From Mycobacterium sp. OAS707 (GTDB lineage: Bacteria > Actinomycetota > Actinomycetes > Mycobacteriales > Mycobacteriaceae): 64,000 nucleotides of DNA. Every line of letters starts with the position of its first letter. The stretch's first letter is position 1. Below, in pieces: positions 49,917 through 58,566 of the stretch. The notes below the pieces were generated by a model. The model was not told the DNA's origin and did not search any database. It saw only the letters and a program-made list of their open reading frames with translations. The stretch is from contig NZ_JADBDS010000003.1 in assembly GCF_014873705.1 (NCBI RefSeq), positions 434,001-498,000 of the forward strand, read 5' to 3'. The translations under genes were made by a program, and so were the position numbers.

Positions 49917-50854
49917 CAGAAGAACGGGAACTGCTGCGCGAGACCGTCGCGACGCTGGTCGACAGGCACGCGTCGCCGGCCGCGGTGCGCGAGGCGATGG
50001 CGTCCGAACGCGGTTACGACGAGTCGCTGTGGAAGTTGTTGTGCGAGCAGGTCGGTGCGGCCGCACTCGTGGTGCCCGAGGAGTTGGGCGGCGCCGGCGG
50101 CGAGCTCGCCGATGCCGCGGTGGTGCTCGAGGAACTGGGCAAGGCGCTGGTGCCGACTCCGTTGCTGGGGACCACGCTTGCCGAACTCGCCCTGTTGGCG
50201 TCTGACGAGCCCGACGCCGACGCATTGGAACGGTTGGCCGAGGGCACGTCGATCGGCACGGTCGTCTTCGACCCCGAGTTTGTGATCAATGGCGATGTCG
50301 CGGACATCGTGATCGCGGCGGACGGGACAACGCTGAGCCGATGGACGACCTTCGCAGCGCACCGCGTCGACGCCATGGATCAGACGCGCCGACTCGCCCG
50401 TGTCGAACCCACGGACACCGCCGACATCGGCACCGACCCCGGGCTCGCCGACATCGCCGCGATCCTGTTGGCCGCCGAGCAGGTCGGCGCGGCCGCCAAG
50501 TGTCTGGACCTGACCGTCGAATACACCAAGGACCGCGTTCAGTTCGGCAGACCGATCGGCAGCTTCCAGGCACTCAAGCACCGGATGGCCGACCTGTACG
50601 TGGCGGTGCAGTCCGCGCGGGCCGTCGTCAACGACGCGATCGCCGCGCCATCGGCCACGTCGGCGGCGCTGGCGCGGGTGACGGCCAGTGAGGCCTTCAC
50701 CAAGGTGGCCGCCGAAGCCGTCCAGATGCACGGCGGGATCGCGATCACCTGGGAGCACGACATCCAGCTGTACTTCAAGCGCGCCCACGGCAGCGCACAG
50801 CTGCTCGGCCCGCCGCGCGAACATCTGCGGCGGCTCGAAACCGAAGTGTTCTAA
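49913..50854 (+). CDS. fadE33: acyl-CoA dehydrogenase FadE33
   Basis: A 313-residue acyl-CoA dehydrogenase subunit with helices YTKDRVQFGRPIGSFQALKH and the C-terminal QMHGGIAITWEHDIQLYFKR. It is a likely partner of FadE32. The GTG at 49913 overlaps the fadE32 stop, so it is preferred to in-frame codons further upstream inside fadE32. It is the last gene of the fadD3 operon; its TAA stop overlaps the TAG of the convergent methyltransferase gene (CTAA at 50851). Confidence 0.93.
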   Translation: MTEERELLRETVATLVDRHASPAAVREAMASERGYDESLWKLLCEQVGAAALVVPEELGGAGGELADAAVVLEELGKALVPTPLLGTTLAELALLASDEPDADALERLAEGTSIGTVVFDPEFVINGDVADIVIAADGTTLSRWTTFAAHRVDAMDQTRRLARVEPTDTADIGTDPGLADIAAILLAAEQVGAAAKCLDLTVEYTKDRVQFGRPIGSFQALKHRMADLYVAVQSARAVVNDAIAAPSATSAALARVTASEAFTKVAAEAVQMHGGIAITWEHDIQLYFKRAHGSAQLLGPPREHLRRLETEVF

Positions 50855-51669
50855 CGTTTGACGGCTTGCAGCGTGTAGCTCAGCGGGAGCCGCTCAGGGT
50901 GCTCGATGAGGCGCCATTCGCCGTCGTCTCGATGCATGCGACCCGGAAGCGTCTCGTTCGGCGCGGAGTCGTGCTCGACGAACATGGTGAGCTCCAAGCC
51001 CGCCTGAAGGATCGCGGTGATGACGTCGCCGATCCCGTGACTCCAGTCGCTGACCTGCTTGTGGCCGAACTCGGCTTCGGTGTGGACGTACGTTCCCGGC
51101 GCGTCGAAGACGCCCGGTTCTGGCTGCTCGAAATACGAATAGCGCAATACCCATTCGTCCGTTCGCTGTTCATCGAAGGCCAGCATCATCGGGTGAAGCT
51201 CGCGCAAGAACAGCCTGCCACCCGGGCGCAGTAGTTCTGCGACGGTCCTTGCCCATCGCCCGACATCGGGTAGCCAGCACAGTGCGCCGATGCCGGTGAA
51301 GACGAAATCGAAACCGCCGCCCACGACGGCGGGCGCGTCGTAGACGTCGGCTTCGACGAAGGTGACATCGGCGCGGGCGTCGGCGGCTATGCGTCGGGCG
51401 ATGGCGATCGATTCGCCCGAGAAGTCAAGGCCTGTCATCGCGGCACCGAGGCGATGCAGTGAGATGGTGTCGGTCCCGATGTGACATTGCAGATGGATTC
51501 CCCGCTGCCCCTTGATGTCACCAAGGCGGGGCACGTCGAATCGGACCACGTCGGAAAGGCGCGTCGGGTCGGCGATGAGTGCTTGCACGGCGTAGTCCGG
51601 CGAACCGGCGTGGGCTGGCGCGCGTTCGTCCCACCAGGCTCGGTTGATCGCGAAGTGGTCGTCCGCCAT
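50851..51669 (-). CDS. class I SAM-dependent methyltransferase
   Basis: A 272-residue methyltransferase. The SAM motif I region is degenerate (GIHLQCHIGTDTISLHRLGA, about 57-76), followed by GLDFSGESIAIARR (motif II) and LRPGGRLFLRELHPMM (post-motif). This resembles the small-molecule methyltransferases of the UbiE/Methyltransf_25 group. It is convergent with fadE33 and divergent from aspB by 41 bases. It is not part of the M. tuberculosis arrangement at this point as I remember it, so it may be an insertion. Substrate unknown. Confidence 0.82.
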   Translation of the reverse strand: MADDHFAINRAWWDERAPAHAGSPDYAVQALIADPTRLSDVVRFDVPRLGDIKGQRGIHLQCHIGTDTISLHRLGAAMTGLDFSGESIAIARRIAADARADVTFVEADVYDAPAVVGGGFDFVFTGIGALCWLPDVGRWARTVAELLRPGGRLFLRELHPMMLAFDEQRTDEWVLRYSYFEQPEPGVFDAPGTYVHTEAEFGHKQVSDWSHGIGDVITAILQAGLELTMFVEHDSAPNETLPGRMHRDDGEWRLIEHPERLPLSYTLQAVKR

Positions 51670-51710
51670 GCGCCAAACCCTTCCATACCGCCGTTGTTAA
51701 CCTGACTCAG

Positions 51711-52862
51711 ATGAGCGTTGCGTTGCGAGCAGGGATTCCGCCGTTCTATGTGATGGACGTGTGGTTGGCCGCCGCGGAGCGCCAACGCACCCACGGCGAC
51801 CTGGTCAATTTGTCGGCAGGCCAACCCAGCGCGGGGGCGCCGAAGGCGGTGCGGGAGACCGCCAAGCAGGCGCTGGACAGCGGCCCGCTGGGTTACTCGG
51901 TCGCTTTGGGCATCCCCGAGTTGCGTACCGCGATCGCGAGCTCCTATACGGACCGGCACGGTCTCGACGTCGACCCCGACGATGTCGTGATCACCACCGG
52001 TTCCAGCGGTGGCTTCCTGCTGGCGTTTCTCGCATGCTTCGACGTCGGCGATCGGGTGGCCATCGCCAGTCCCGGCTACCCGTGCTACCGCAACATCCTC
52101 TCGGCGCTGGGCTGCGAGGTCGTCGAGCTACCGTGCGGACCCGAGACGCGGTTCCAGCCGACCGCGCAGATGCTTGCCGAGCTCGATCCGCCCGTACAGG
52201 GCGTGATCGTGGCGAGCCCGGCCAATCCGACCGGCACCGTCATCCCACCCGAAGAACTGGCGGCGATTGCGTCGTGGTGTGATCAGGCGGGCGTTCGTCT
52301 GATCAGCGATGAGGTCTACCACGGGCTGGTCTATGAGGGCGCGCCCGCCACCAGCTGCGCATGGCAGACGTCGCGAGATGCCGTGGTGGTCAACAGTTTT
52401 TCGAAGTACTTCGCGATGACGGGATGGCGGCTGGGCTGGCTGCTGGTGCCGAAGGAACTGCAGCGGGCAGTGGACTGCCTGACGGGGAACTTCACCATCT
52501 GTCCCCCCGTGCTACCGCAGTACGCCGCGGTCGCGGCGTTCACGCCCGAATCGATCGCCGAGGCGGACGCGCTGCTGCATCACTACGCGGCCAATCGCCA
52601 ACTGCTGCTCAACGGGTTGCGCTCGATCGGCATCGACCGGCTCGCTCCCACCGATGGTGCCTTCTACGTGTACGCCGACGTCTCGCACCTGACTACGGAC
52701 TCGCTGTCGTTCTGCTCGAAGCTGTTGAACGACACCGGCGTTGCGATCGCGCCGGGCATCGATTTCGACACCGTGCGCGGCGGTTCGTTCGTCCGGTTGT
52801 CGTTCGCGGGTCCGACATCCGACGTCGAAGAAGCGCTGCGCCGCATCGGGTCCTGGCTCTAG
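51711..52862 (+). CDS. aspB: pyridoxal-phosphate aminotransferase (AspB-like, Rv3565 position)
   Basis: A 383-residue class I/II aminotransferase. It has the PLP fold with substrate-side NLSAGQPSAGAP, the cofactor-binding ASPANPTGT, ISDEVYHGLVYEG, and Schiff-base Lys232 in SFSKYFAMTGWRLGW. C-terminal Arg for the carboxylate lies in FVRLSFA. In M. tuberculosis an aminotransferase called aspB follows fadE33, so position and family agree. The amino-acid specificity is not established; kin are annotated as aspartate or aromatic aminotransferases. It is transcribed alone on the + strand. Confidence 0.88.
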   Translation: MSVALRAGIPPFYVMDVWLAAAERQRTHGDLVNLSAGQPSAGAPKAVRETAKQALDSGPLGYSVALGIPELRTAIASSYTDRHGLDVDPDDVVITTGSSGGFLLAFLACFDVGDRVAIASPGYPCYRNILSALGCEVVELPCGPETRFQPTAQMLAELDPPVQGVIVASPANPTGTVIPPEELAAIASWCDQAGVRLISDEVYHGLVYEGAPATSCAWQTSRDAVVVNSFSKYFAMTGWRLGWLLVPKELQRAVDCLTGNFTICPPVLPQYAAVAAFTPESIAEADALLHHYAANRQLLLNGLRSIGIDRLAPTDGAFYVYADVSHLTTDSLSFCSKLLNDTGVAIAPGIDFDTVRGGSFVRLSFAGPTSDVEEALRRIGSWL

Positions 52863-52871
52863 TCCCCGATT

Positions 52872-52907
52872 ACGCCGAAATAAGGTTCCGGTACACAAAA
52901 CCGGCGT
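52872..52907. terminator. overlapping small inverted repeats between convergent genes
   Basis: ACGCCG (52872-52877) pairs with CGGCGT (52902-52907), and the inner CCGGT (52888-52892) pairs with ACCGG (52900-52904). The arms overlap, so only one can form at a time. It lies in the 53-base gap between the aspB and acetoacetyl-CoA synthetase stops. Confidence 0.3.
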
Positions 52908-52915
52908 CTAGCGTG

Positions 52916-54838
52916 TCACAAGTCTGAGCTCGTCGAGCGGCGGTAGCTGGCGTACCAGTCGAGCAAGGCAGGGTCATCGACGGCGCTCTTCTCGACGACG
53001 CGCGACGCGTCGGCGCCCTGGAACAATTTCTTGATCGGCACCTCGAGCTTCTTGCCCGTGCGCGTATGCGGAACGCCCGGGGCGACGATGATTTCATCGG
53101 GCACGTGCCGCGGCGACACTTCTTCGCGGATGGTGCCCTTGATGCGGTCGCGTAGCTCGTCGGTCAGTTCGGCGTCATCGACAAGCACTACGAACAGCGG
53201 CATCCAATAGCCGCCGTCGGGTTGTTCGGCACCGATGACCAACGCCTCGGCAATCTCCGGTAGCCGCTCCACGGCTTGGTAGATATCTGCGCTTCCCATG
53301 CGGATGCCGTGGCGATTCAGCGTCGAGTCGGACCGTCCGTGCACGATGATGCTGCCGTGATCGGTGATGGTGATCCAGTCGCCGTGTCGCCAGACTCCTG
53401 GGAACATCTCGAAATACGCACTGCGATAACGGGATCCGTCCTGGTCGTCCCAGAACGAAATCGGCATCGACGGCATCGGCTTGGTGATCACGAGTTCACC
53501 GACCTCGCCGCGCACGGGCTTGCCCGATTCATCCCACGCGTCGAGCGCCACGCCTAGGTACGGGGCGGACAACTCGCCAGGCCACACCGGAACAGTGCGC
53601 ACACCGCCGATGAACGCCGACACGACATCGGTGCCGCCGCTGATCGAGGCCACCTGTACCCGGTCACCCACATTGTCACGGAGCCACAGCGACGACGACG
53701 GCGGTAGCGAGGACCCGGTGATTCCCACTGTCCGCAATGCCGACAGGTCGTGTTCGGTGCGCGGCACCGCTCCTGCCTTGGCGCACCCCAATACGTAGCC
53801 GGGGCTGGTGCCCAGCACGGTCGCACCGACGCGGGCGGCGATGTTCCACAATGCATCCGGTCTCGGGTGGTTCGGACTGCCTTCGTAGCAGACGATCGTC
53901 GCACCGACCAGGAGCCCTGCAACCTGGAAGTTCCACATCATCCAGCTAGGGCTGGTGTACCAGAAGAAAGTGTCGTTGGATCCGATATCCGATTGCAGTG
54001 CAAGGGCTTTCAGGTGCTCGAGCACCACGCCGCCATGCCCGTGCATGATTCCCTTCGGCAGGCCCGTCGTGCCCGACGAGAAGAGGATCCACAGCGGATG
54101 GTCGAAATCGACGGGAACCGTCTCCAGTTCGGTGTGGGTCTGAGCGGTCAACTCGGATGCCAGCACGGTGGCACGCAGCGTCGGCAGTCCCGCCTGCAGT
54201 GCGGCGACGTCGTCGCGCTTGTCGTGGTCCTTGCCGCCGTACCGATACCCGTCAGCGGTGACGAGGACGACTGGCTCCAGCTGGCCGAGCCGGTCCAGCG
54301 CCGCTTTCGCGGAGTAGTCCTGGCCGCAGGCACTCCAGACGGCTCCGAGGCTCGCTGTAGCGAGGAACGCGATAACCGCCTCCGGGATGTTGGGCAGATA
54401 GCCGACAACACGATCGCCTGCCTGGACTCCGTGCGAGTGCAAGGTCTGCGCGAATGCTGCTACGCACCCGAGCAATTCGCGCCAGGACAGCTCGCTGACC
54501 CCGCCGTCCTCACCGACGTGCAGGATGGCGGGCCGGTCGGAGCGCGCGTTGCGCACGATCTGGTCGACGTAGTTGAGCCGAACGCCGGGGAACCAGCGGG
54601 CCTCCGGCATGTCGGCGCTGTCGAGTATGCGATCGGGCGGATCGCCGAGGTCGAAGTACTCCCACAGCGCGCCCCAAAACGCGGCCGGGTCGTCAACCGA
54701 CCACTGCCACAATGACTTGTAATCGGGCAGCGTCGCACCGATGCGGTTTTGCACGAACTTGGCGAAGTCGGTGACGCGCGCGTTCGCGATATCGCTTTCC
54801 GTCGGCTCCCACTGCGGAACATCGACAGCATGTGTCAT
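52916..54838 (-). CDS. acetoacetyl-CoA synthetase
   Basis: ATP-dependent ligase that activates acetoacetate to acetoacetyl-CoA. The 640-residue ANL enzyme has the size and N-terminal ACAS extension of the AACS family (FVQNRIGATLPDYKSLWQWS), the P-loop ILFSSGTTGLPKGIMHGHGG, and family stretches SPSWMMWNFQVAGLL and FYW before it. The C-terminal Lys segment is RTGKKLEVPIKKLFQG. The ATG at 54838 overlaps the SDR stop (ATGA). With the upstream 3-hydroxybutyrate dehydrogenase and transporter it forms a complete ketone-body use module: uptake, oxidation, activation. Confidence 0.92.
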   Translation of the reverse strand: MTHAVDVPQWEPTESDIANARVTDFAKFVQNRIGATLPDYKSLWQWSVDDPAAFWGALWEYFDLGDPPDRILDSADMPEARWFPGVRLNYVDQIVRNARSDRPAILHVGEDGGVSELSWRELLGCVAAFAQTLHSHGVQAGDRVVGYLPNIPEAVIAFLATASLGAVWSACGQDYSAKAALDRLGQLEPVVLVTADGYRYGGKDHDKRDDVAALQAGLPTLRATVLASELTAQTHTELETVPVDFDHPLWILFSSGTTGLPKGIMHGHGGVVLEHLKALALQSDIGSNDTFFWYTSPSWMMWNFQVAGLLVGATIVCYEGSPNHPRPDALWNIAARVGATVLGTSPGYVLGCAKAGAVPRTEHDLSALRTVGITGSSLPPSSSLWLRDNVGDRVQVASISGGTDVVSAFIGGVRTVPVWPGELSAPYLGVALDAWDESGKPVRGEVGELVITKPMPSMPISFWDDQDGSRYRSAYFEMFPGVWRHGDWITITDHGSIIVHGRSDSTLNRHGIRMGSADIYQAVERLPEIAEALVIGAEQPDGGYWMPLFVVLVDDAELTDELRDRIKGTIREEVSPRHVPDEIIVAPGVPHTRTGKKLEVPIKKLFQGADASRVVEKSAVDDPALLDWYASYRRSTSSDL

Positions 54839-55581
54839 CGGGCGCTCCACCCACCGTCCATCGTGTACGACGCACCGGTCACCATGCCTGCGCTCGGCGA
54901 GGCAAGCCAACCGACAAGGGCGGCAACCTCTTCCGGTTCGACCAGTCGCTTGATCGCGCTCTCCTTCAGCAGGATGTCGGCCACCACCTGATCCTCGGGG
55001 ATATTGTGGGTGCGAGCCTGGTCGGCGATCTGCTTGGTCACTAGGGGTGTGCGGACGTATCCGGGGTTCACACAGTTGCTTGTCACGTCGTGCGGACCGC
55101 CTTCGAGTGCGGTCACCTTGGACAGTCCTTCGAGCGCGTGTTTGGCGGTGACGTAGGCGACCTTGTACTCAGAAGCGCGAATGCCGTGCACCGATGAGAT
55201 GTTAATGACGCGGCCGAACTTCTGCCGGTACATGTGCGGAAGCGCTGCCCGGATCAACAGAAATGGTGCCTCTACCATCAAGGCGAGCATCATCCGGAAT
55301 TTGTCGGGCGGAAACTCTTCGATCGCGTTGATGCTCTGCACGCCGGCGTTGTTCACCAGGATGTCGGTCTCCAGCTGAAGCTTCTCCAGCGATGAGACGT
55401 CGAGCAGGTCGACTGCCCACGCTCGTCCGCCGATGTCGCTGGCCAGTTCCTTGGCACCGGCTTCGTCGACGTCGGCGACGGTGACCGTAGCGCCGCGCGC
55501 GGCGAGTTCCCTGGCGCACGCCGCCCCGATCCCGCTCGCACCCCCGGTGACCAACGCGGTGCGGCCGTCGAGATCGGTCAT
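54835..55581 (-). CDS. 3-hydroxybutyrate dehydrogenase (SDR)
   Basis: NAD-dependent oxidation of 3-hydroxybutyrate to acetoacetate. The 248-residue SDR has TGGASGIGAA (12-21), NNAG (77-80), Ser129/130, Tyr143 and Lys147 (YVTAK). The NCVNPGYVRTPLVTKQI segment is characteristic of 3-hydroxybutyrate dehydrogenases. It overlaps both neighbours by ATGA, so transporter, dehydrogenase and acetoacetyl-CoA synthetase are strictly coupled. Confidence 0.9.
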   Translation of the reverse strand: MTDLDGRTALVTGGASGIGAACARELAARGATVTVADVDEAGAKELASDIGGRAWAVDLLDVSSLEKLQLETDILVNNAGVQSINAIEEFPPDKFRMMLALMVEAPFLLIRAALPHMYRQKFGRVINISSVHGIRASEYKVAYVTAKHALEGLSKVTALEGGPHDVTSNCVNPGYVRTPLVTKQIADQARTHNIPEDQVVADILLKESAIKRLVEPEEVAALVGWLASPSAGMVTGASYTMDGGWSAR

Positions 55582-56954
55582 GCGACACCCGCTTTCGCGA
55601 GATCCTCACGATCGGCGCGATCCAGCGTGGCCAGGTCAATGCCGTTGGTTTCGCGGGTGAAGTAGACCGCAACGAGCGTGATGGCTGCAGCACCGGCCAG
55701 GTAGAGCGCGATCGGCACCGACGAGTCGTACACCTCGAGCAGTTTGACCGCGATGATCGGTGCTAGCGAGCCTGCGACGATCGACGTGACCTGATAGCCA
55801 AGGGAGACACCGGAATACCGCATGCGGGTGGGGAACATCTCGGCCATGATCGCCGGCTGTGGCGCGTACATGATCGCATGGATGATCAGCCCGATGATGA
55901 TCGCACTCATGATGACGAGATAGTTGGCGCTGTTCATCATCGGAAACGCGAAGAAGCCCCACGTCCCGGCGGCCAGCGCACCGACGAAGTACACCGGGCG
56001 ACGGCCGATTCGATCGGAAAGCCTGCCCACCAATGGAATTACGGCGAAATGGACCGCGTGGGCGGCCAGCAGCCACCACAGGATGTCGCTGGTGTCGGCG
56101 TGCACCTGAACCTTGAGGTAGGTGATCGAGAAGGTGACCACCAGGTAGTACATGATGTTCTCGGCGAAGCGCAGGCCCATCGCGGTGAAAACGCCACGGG
56201 GGTAACGCTTCAGCACCTCGAAGACGCCGTATGAGACGGCCTTGACGCGTTCGGCCTCCTGCTGGGCCGCGACGAAGATCGGCGCATCGGTGACCTTGGT
56301 GCGGATGTAGTAGCCGATGAGCACGACGACGGCCGACAGCCAGAACGCGACGCGCCAGCCCCAGGACAGGAACGCGTCATCGGTGAGCGTGGTGGTGAGC
56401 ACCAGAAGCACGACGGTGGCAAGCATGTTGCCCATGGGCACAGCGGCTTGCGGCCAGCTGGCCCAGAACGCGCGGCTCTTGTTCGGGCTGTGTTCGGCGA
56501 CCAGCAGCACCGCGCCGCCCCATTCGCCGCCGACGGCGAAGCCCTGCAGGAACCGCAACACGACGAGCAGCGCCGGCGCCAGGTAGCCGACCTGGCCGTA
56601 TGTGGGCAGACAGCCCATCAGGAAGGTGACGGCACCGACCAGCAGCAGGCTGAACTGCAGGAGTTTCTTGCGGCCGTACTTGTCACCGAAGTGGCCGAAG
56701 ACCACGCCGCCGATCGGTCGCGCGGCGAAGCCGACCGCATAGGTGAGGAACGCCGCGAGGATCGCATCGAGGTCGCTGTCGCCCTTGGCGAAGAACACCT
56801 TGCTGAACACCAGGGTGGCGGCGGTGCCGTAGAGGAAAAACTCGTACCACTCGACGACGGTGCCGGCCATCGACGCCGCCACCACGCGCTTCAGCCCCGT
56901 CGTGATCGTTGCTGGTTGGTCGCTTACCTGCGGTGTGTCGTCGCGGACACTCAT
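55578..56954 (-). CDS. MFS transporter, metabolite:H+ symporter (MHS) type
   Basis: A 458-residue 12-helix carrier of the MHS branch (dicarboxylate, betaine, shikimate-type symporters). Signature segments are GTVVEWYEFFLYGTAA at the first helix, GHFGDKYGRKK in the 2-3 loop and RFLQGFAVGGEWGGAVLL. AGGAG precedes the ATG. It is the first gene of the ketone-body operon and is divergent from a LysR gene across an operator-rich 113-base spacer. The substrate is probably 3-hydroxybutyrate, acetoacetate or a related short acid (inference from the operon). Confidence 0.9.
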   Translation of the reverse strand: MSVRDDTPQVSDQPATITTGLKRVVAASMAGTVVEWYEFFLYGTAATLVFSKVFFAKGDSDLDAILAAFLTYAVGFAARPIGGVVFGHFGDKYGRKKLLQFSLLLVGAVTFLMGCLPTYGQVGYLAPALLVVLRFLQGFAVGGEWGGAVLLVAEHSPNKSRAFWASWPQAAVPMGNMLATVVLLVLTTTLTDDAFLSWGWRVAFWLSAVVVLIGYYIRTKVTDAPIFVAAQQEAERVKAVSYGVFEVLKRYPRGVFTAMGLRFAENIMYYLVVTFSITYLKVQVHADTSDILWWLLAAHAVHFAVIPLVGRLSDRIGRRPVYFVGALAAGTWGFFAFPMMNSANYLVIMSAIIIGLIIHAIMYAPQPAIMAEMFPTRMRYSGVSLGYQVTSIVAGSLAPIIAVKLLEVYDSSVPIALYLAGAAAITLVAVYFTRETNGIDLATLDRADREDLAKAGVA

Positions 56955-57008
56955 CGCACACTCCTGCCTCAGATGTGATGGCGGACACAGATCTCTGGTG
57001 AGTATTCA

Positions 57009-57073
57009 TGCAGATAACGGCCGGTGCAATGGTCAAATCTGCAGGACATATCTGCAAAAATGCAGATATGTCC
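57009..57073. promoter_or_regulatory. LysR operator region with four TGCAGAT half-sites
   Basis: TGCAGAT occurs at 57009-57015 and 57061-57067 on the + strand, and as ATCTGCA at 57037-57043 and 57050-57056. The last two form a perfect 13-base inverted repeat, GGACATATCTGCA (57044-57056) and TGCAGATATGTCC (57061-57073), with AAAA between. The region covers the LysR start and faces the MFS promoter. Confidence 0.8.
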
Positions 57074-57982
57074 GAGTCGCCCGGCCGCCGGCCCAGCGCC
57101 GATGACCTGCTGGTGCTGCTGGCGGTGGGCCGTTCCGGGCGCTACAACACGGCGGCCGAGGAGTTGGGTCTCAACCACACCACGATCTCGCGGCGCATCG
57201 CCGCACTGGAACAGTCGATCGGCGGCCGTGTGCTCGCGCGCGTCGGCGGCGGATGGGAGCTCACCGACCTCGGACGCGAGGCGTTGGCCGCCGCAGAGGC
57301 CGTCGAGTCTGCGGTCCGCTCATTGACCGTCGACGCCGGCGGCGTGCGCACCATGGAAGGTGTGGTGCGAATCTCGGCCACCGACGGGTTCAGCGCGTAT
57401 ATCGCCGCCCCGGCCGCAGCCGAGGTGCAGCGTAAGCATCCCAAGGTGGCGGTCGAGATCGTCGCCGCAACTCGGCGGGCCACCCAGCAGCGCTCCGGAC
57501 TCGATGTGGAGATCGTCGTCGGAGAACCAAAGGTCCACCGTGCCAAGGCAATTCGGCTTGGCGACTACTGCCTCGGGCTCTACGGATCCCGCACCTACCT
57601 CGCACGGCACGGCACGCCGACGAGCATCGCGGACCTCGCGAGTTATCCGCTGGTGTACTTCATCGACTCGATGCTGCAGGTCGACGATCTCGACATCGCG
57701 ACGAGCTTCGCCCCCGCGATGCGCGAATCAGTCACGTCCACCAACGTTTTCGTGCACGTCGAAGCGACCCGCGCGGACGCAGGCATCGGCCTGCTGCCGT
57801 GCTTCATGGCCGACCGCCATGACGACCTGATTCGCGTGCTGCCTCGCGAGGTCGCCATCCAGTTGACGTACTGGTTGGTCACCCGCGCCGAAACGCTACG
57901 CAGGCCCGAGGTCGCCGCCGTCGTGGCCGCGATCCGCGACCGCGTGAGCGAGCAGCGCGACGTGCTGCTCGGCCGGAACTAG
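57068..57982 (+). CDS. LysR family transcriptional regulator
   Basis: A 304-residue regulator. The N-terminal helix-turn-helix (about 11-70) contains DDLLVLLAVGRSGRYNTAAEELGLNHTTISRRIAALEQ, shown here by its ends DDLLVLL and RRIAALEQ. The substrate-binding fold follows (VRISATDGFSAYIAAPA onward). ATG 57068 matches the usual LysR N-terminus; in-frame ATGs at 57008 and 57029 would add an atypical extension but cannot be excluded, since 57068 has no ribosome-binding site. Divergent from the ketone-body operon, so it is the likely regulator of that operon and of itself. Confidence 0.88.
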   Translation: MSESPGRRPSADDLLVLLAVGRSGRYNTAAEELGLNHTTISRRIAALEQSIGGRVLARVGGGWELTDLGREALAAAEAVESAVRSLTVDAGGVRTMEGVVRISATDGFSAYIAAPAAAEVQRKHPKVAVEIVAATRRATQQRSGLDVEIVVGEPKVHRAKAIRLGDYCLGLYGSRTYLARHGTPTSIADLASYPLVYFIDSMLQVDDLDIATSFAPAMRESVTSTNVFVHVEATRADAGIGLLPCFMADRHDDLIRVLPREVAIQLTYWLVTRAETLRRPEVAAVVAAIRDRVSEQRDVLLGRN

Positions 57983-58287
57983 CGCCGGCGCCGTTTTCGC
58001 GCCTTTCGTCGTCGGCGGCGGGGCGAGCCGAGGGCCACGCGCGGACTGGACGGTGTGGGCGCCGAACCCGTGGCGGCGCGCAGGCCACGCCGGTAAATCT
58101 CCTGTATTGCGGCGACGCGGACATCCATAGCCGCCGTCTCTACCACTGTGGCGAGCAGCATGGCATCCAGCAGTCCGAGATCGTCGAGGTCAGGAAAGGT
58201 TTCCGGGCCGGGCAAATCAATCGTTTCGAACATGTTTGCGACAATAGCGTCCAGCCCTGACATATCGGTGCAGGATGATCGCATCAT
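57979..58287 (-). CDS. hypothetical protein with Arg/Lys-rich C-terminus
   Basis: A 102-residue protein not assigned to a family. The middle part is helical (LGLLDAMLLATVVETAAMDVRVAAIQEIYRRG) and the last 15 residues are almost all Arg and Lys (SPRRRRRKARKRRRR), as in DNA- or RNA-binding tails. Its stop shares CTAG with the LysR stop. The longest start at 58287 lies inside the vapB operator; starts at 58263 or 58233 are possible. A faint likeness to DUF222-type helical N-termini was noted but is not strong enough to claim. Confidence 0.5.
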   Translation of the reverse strand: MMRSSCTDMSGLDAIVANMFETIDLPGPETFPDLDDLGLLDAMLLATVVETAAMDVRVAAIQEIYRRGLRAATGSAPTPSSPRVALGSPRRRRRKARKRRRR

Positions 58288-58313
58288 GATGACCCGTAGT
58301 GATGTTATGATGC
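58281..58313. promoter_or_regulatory. vapB promoter/operator
   Basis: GCATCAT (58281-58287) and ATGATGC (58307-58313) are perfect 7-base arms with a 19-base spacer. The right arm overlaps the -10 candidate TATGAT (58306-58311), 6 bases before the GTG of vapB. This fits autorepression by a VapBC complex and a leaderless mRNA. Confidence 0.65.
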
Positions 58314-58317
58314 TTCA

Positions 58318-58566
58318 GTGCGTACGACCGTCAACATCGACGACCACCTTCTGGCCGAAGCCAAGATCCTCGCAGCGCGAACTTCGAGATCCCTGGGCTC
58401 GGTGGTTGAGGATGCGTTACGTGCGATGCTCCGGCGCGATGCCGATGAACGCGGTCACGGCGAATTCCGTCTGGCGACGCACGGCAGCGGAGGCCTGCAA
58501 GCGGGCGTTGACCTGAACGATAAGGAAGCCCTCGCCGAGCTAGTTGGCGACAATGCTGCTCCTTGA
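58318..58566 (+). CDS. VapB-type antitoxin
   Basis: An 82-residue antitoxin. The N-terminal ribbon-helix-helix (MRTTVNIDDHLLAEAKILA, then SLGSVVEDALRAML) dimerises and binds DNA. The C-terminal part (HGSGGLQAGVDLNDKEALAEL) is the expected toxin-wrapping region, including the GLQ-PG-D-like motif seen in mycobacterial VapB. The gene overlaps vapC by 14 bases. A palindromic operator precedes it. Confidence 0.88.
   Translation: MRTTVNIDDHLLAEAKILAARTSRSLGSVVEDALRAMLRRDADERGHGEFRLATHGSGGLQAGVDLNDKEALAELVGDNAAP

Noticed and set aside
57979..58287. Truncated DUF222/HNH (13E12-type) mobile gene
   Set aside because: Only a vague helical resemblance; no HNH motif or repeat copy in the window.
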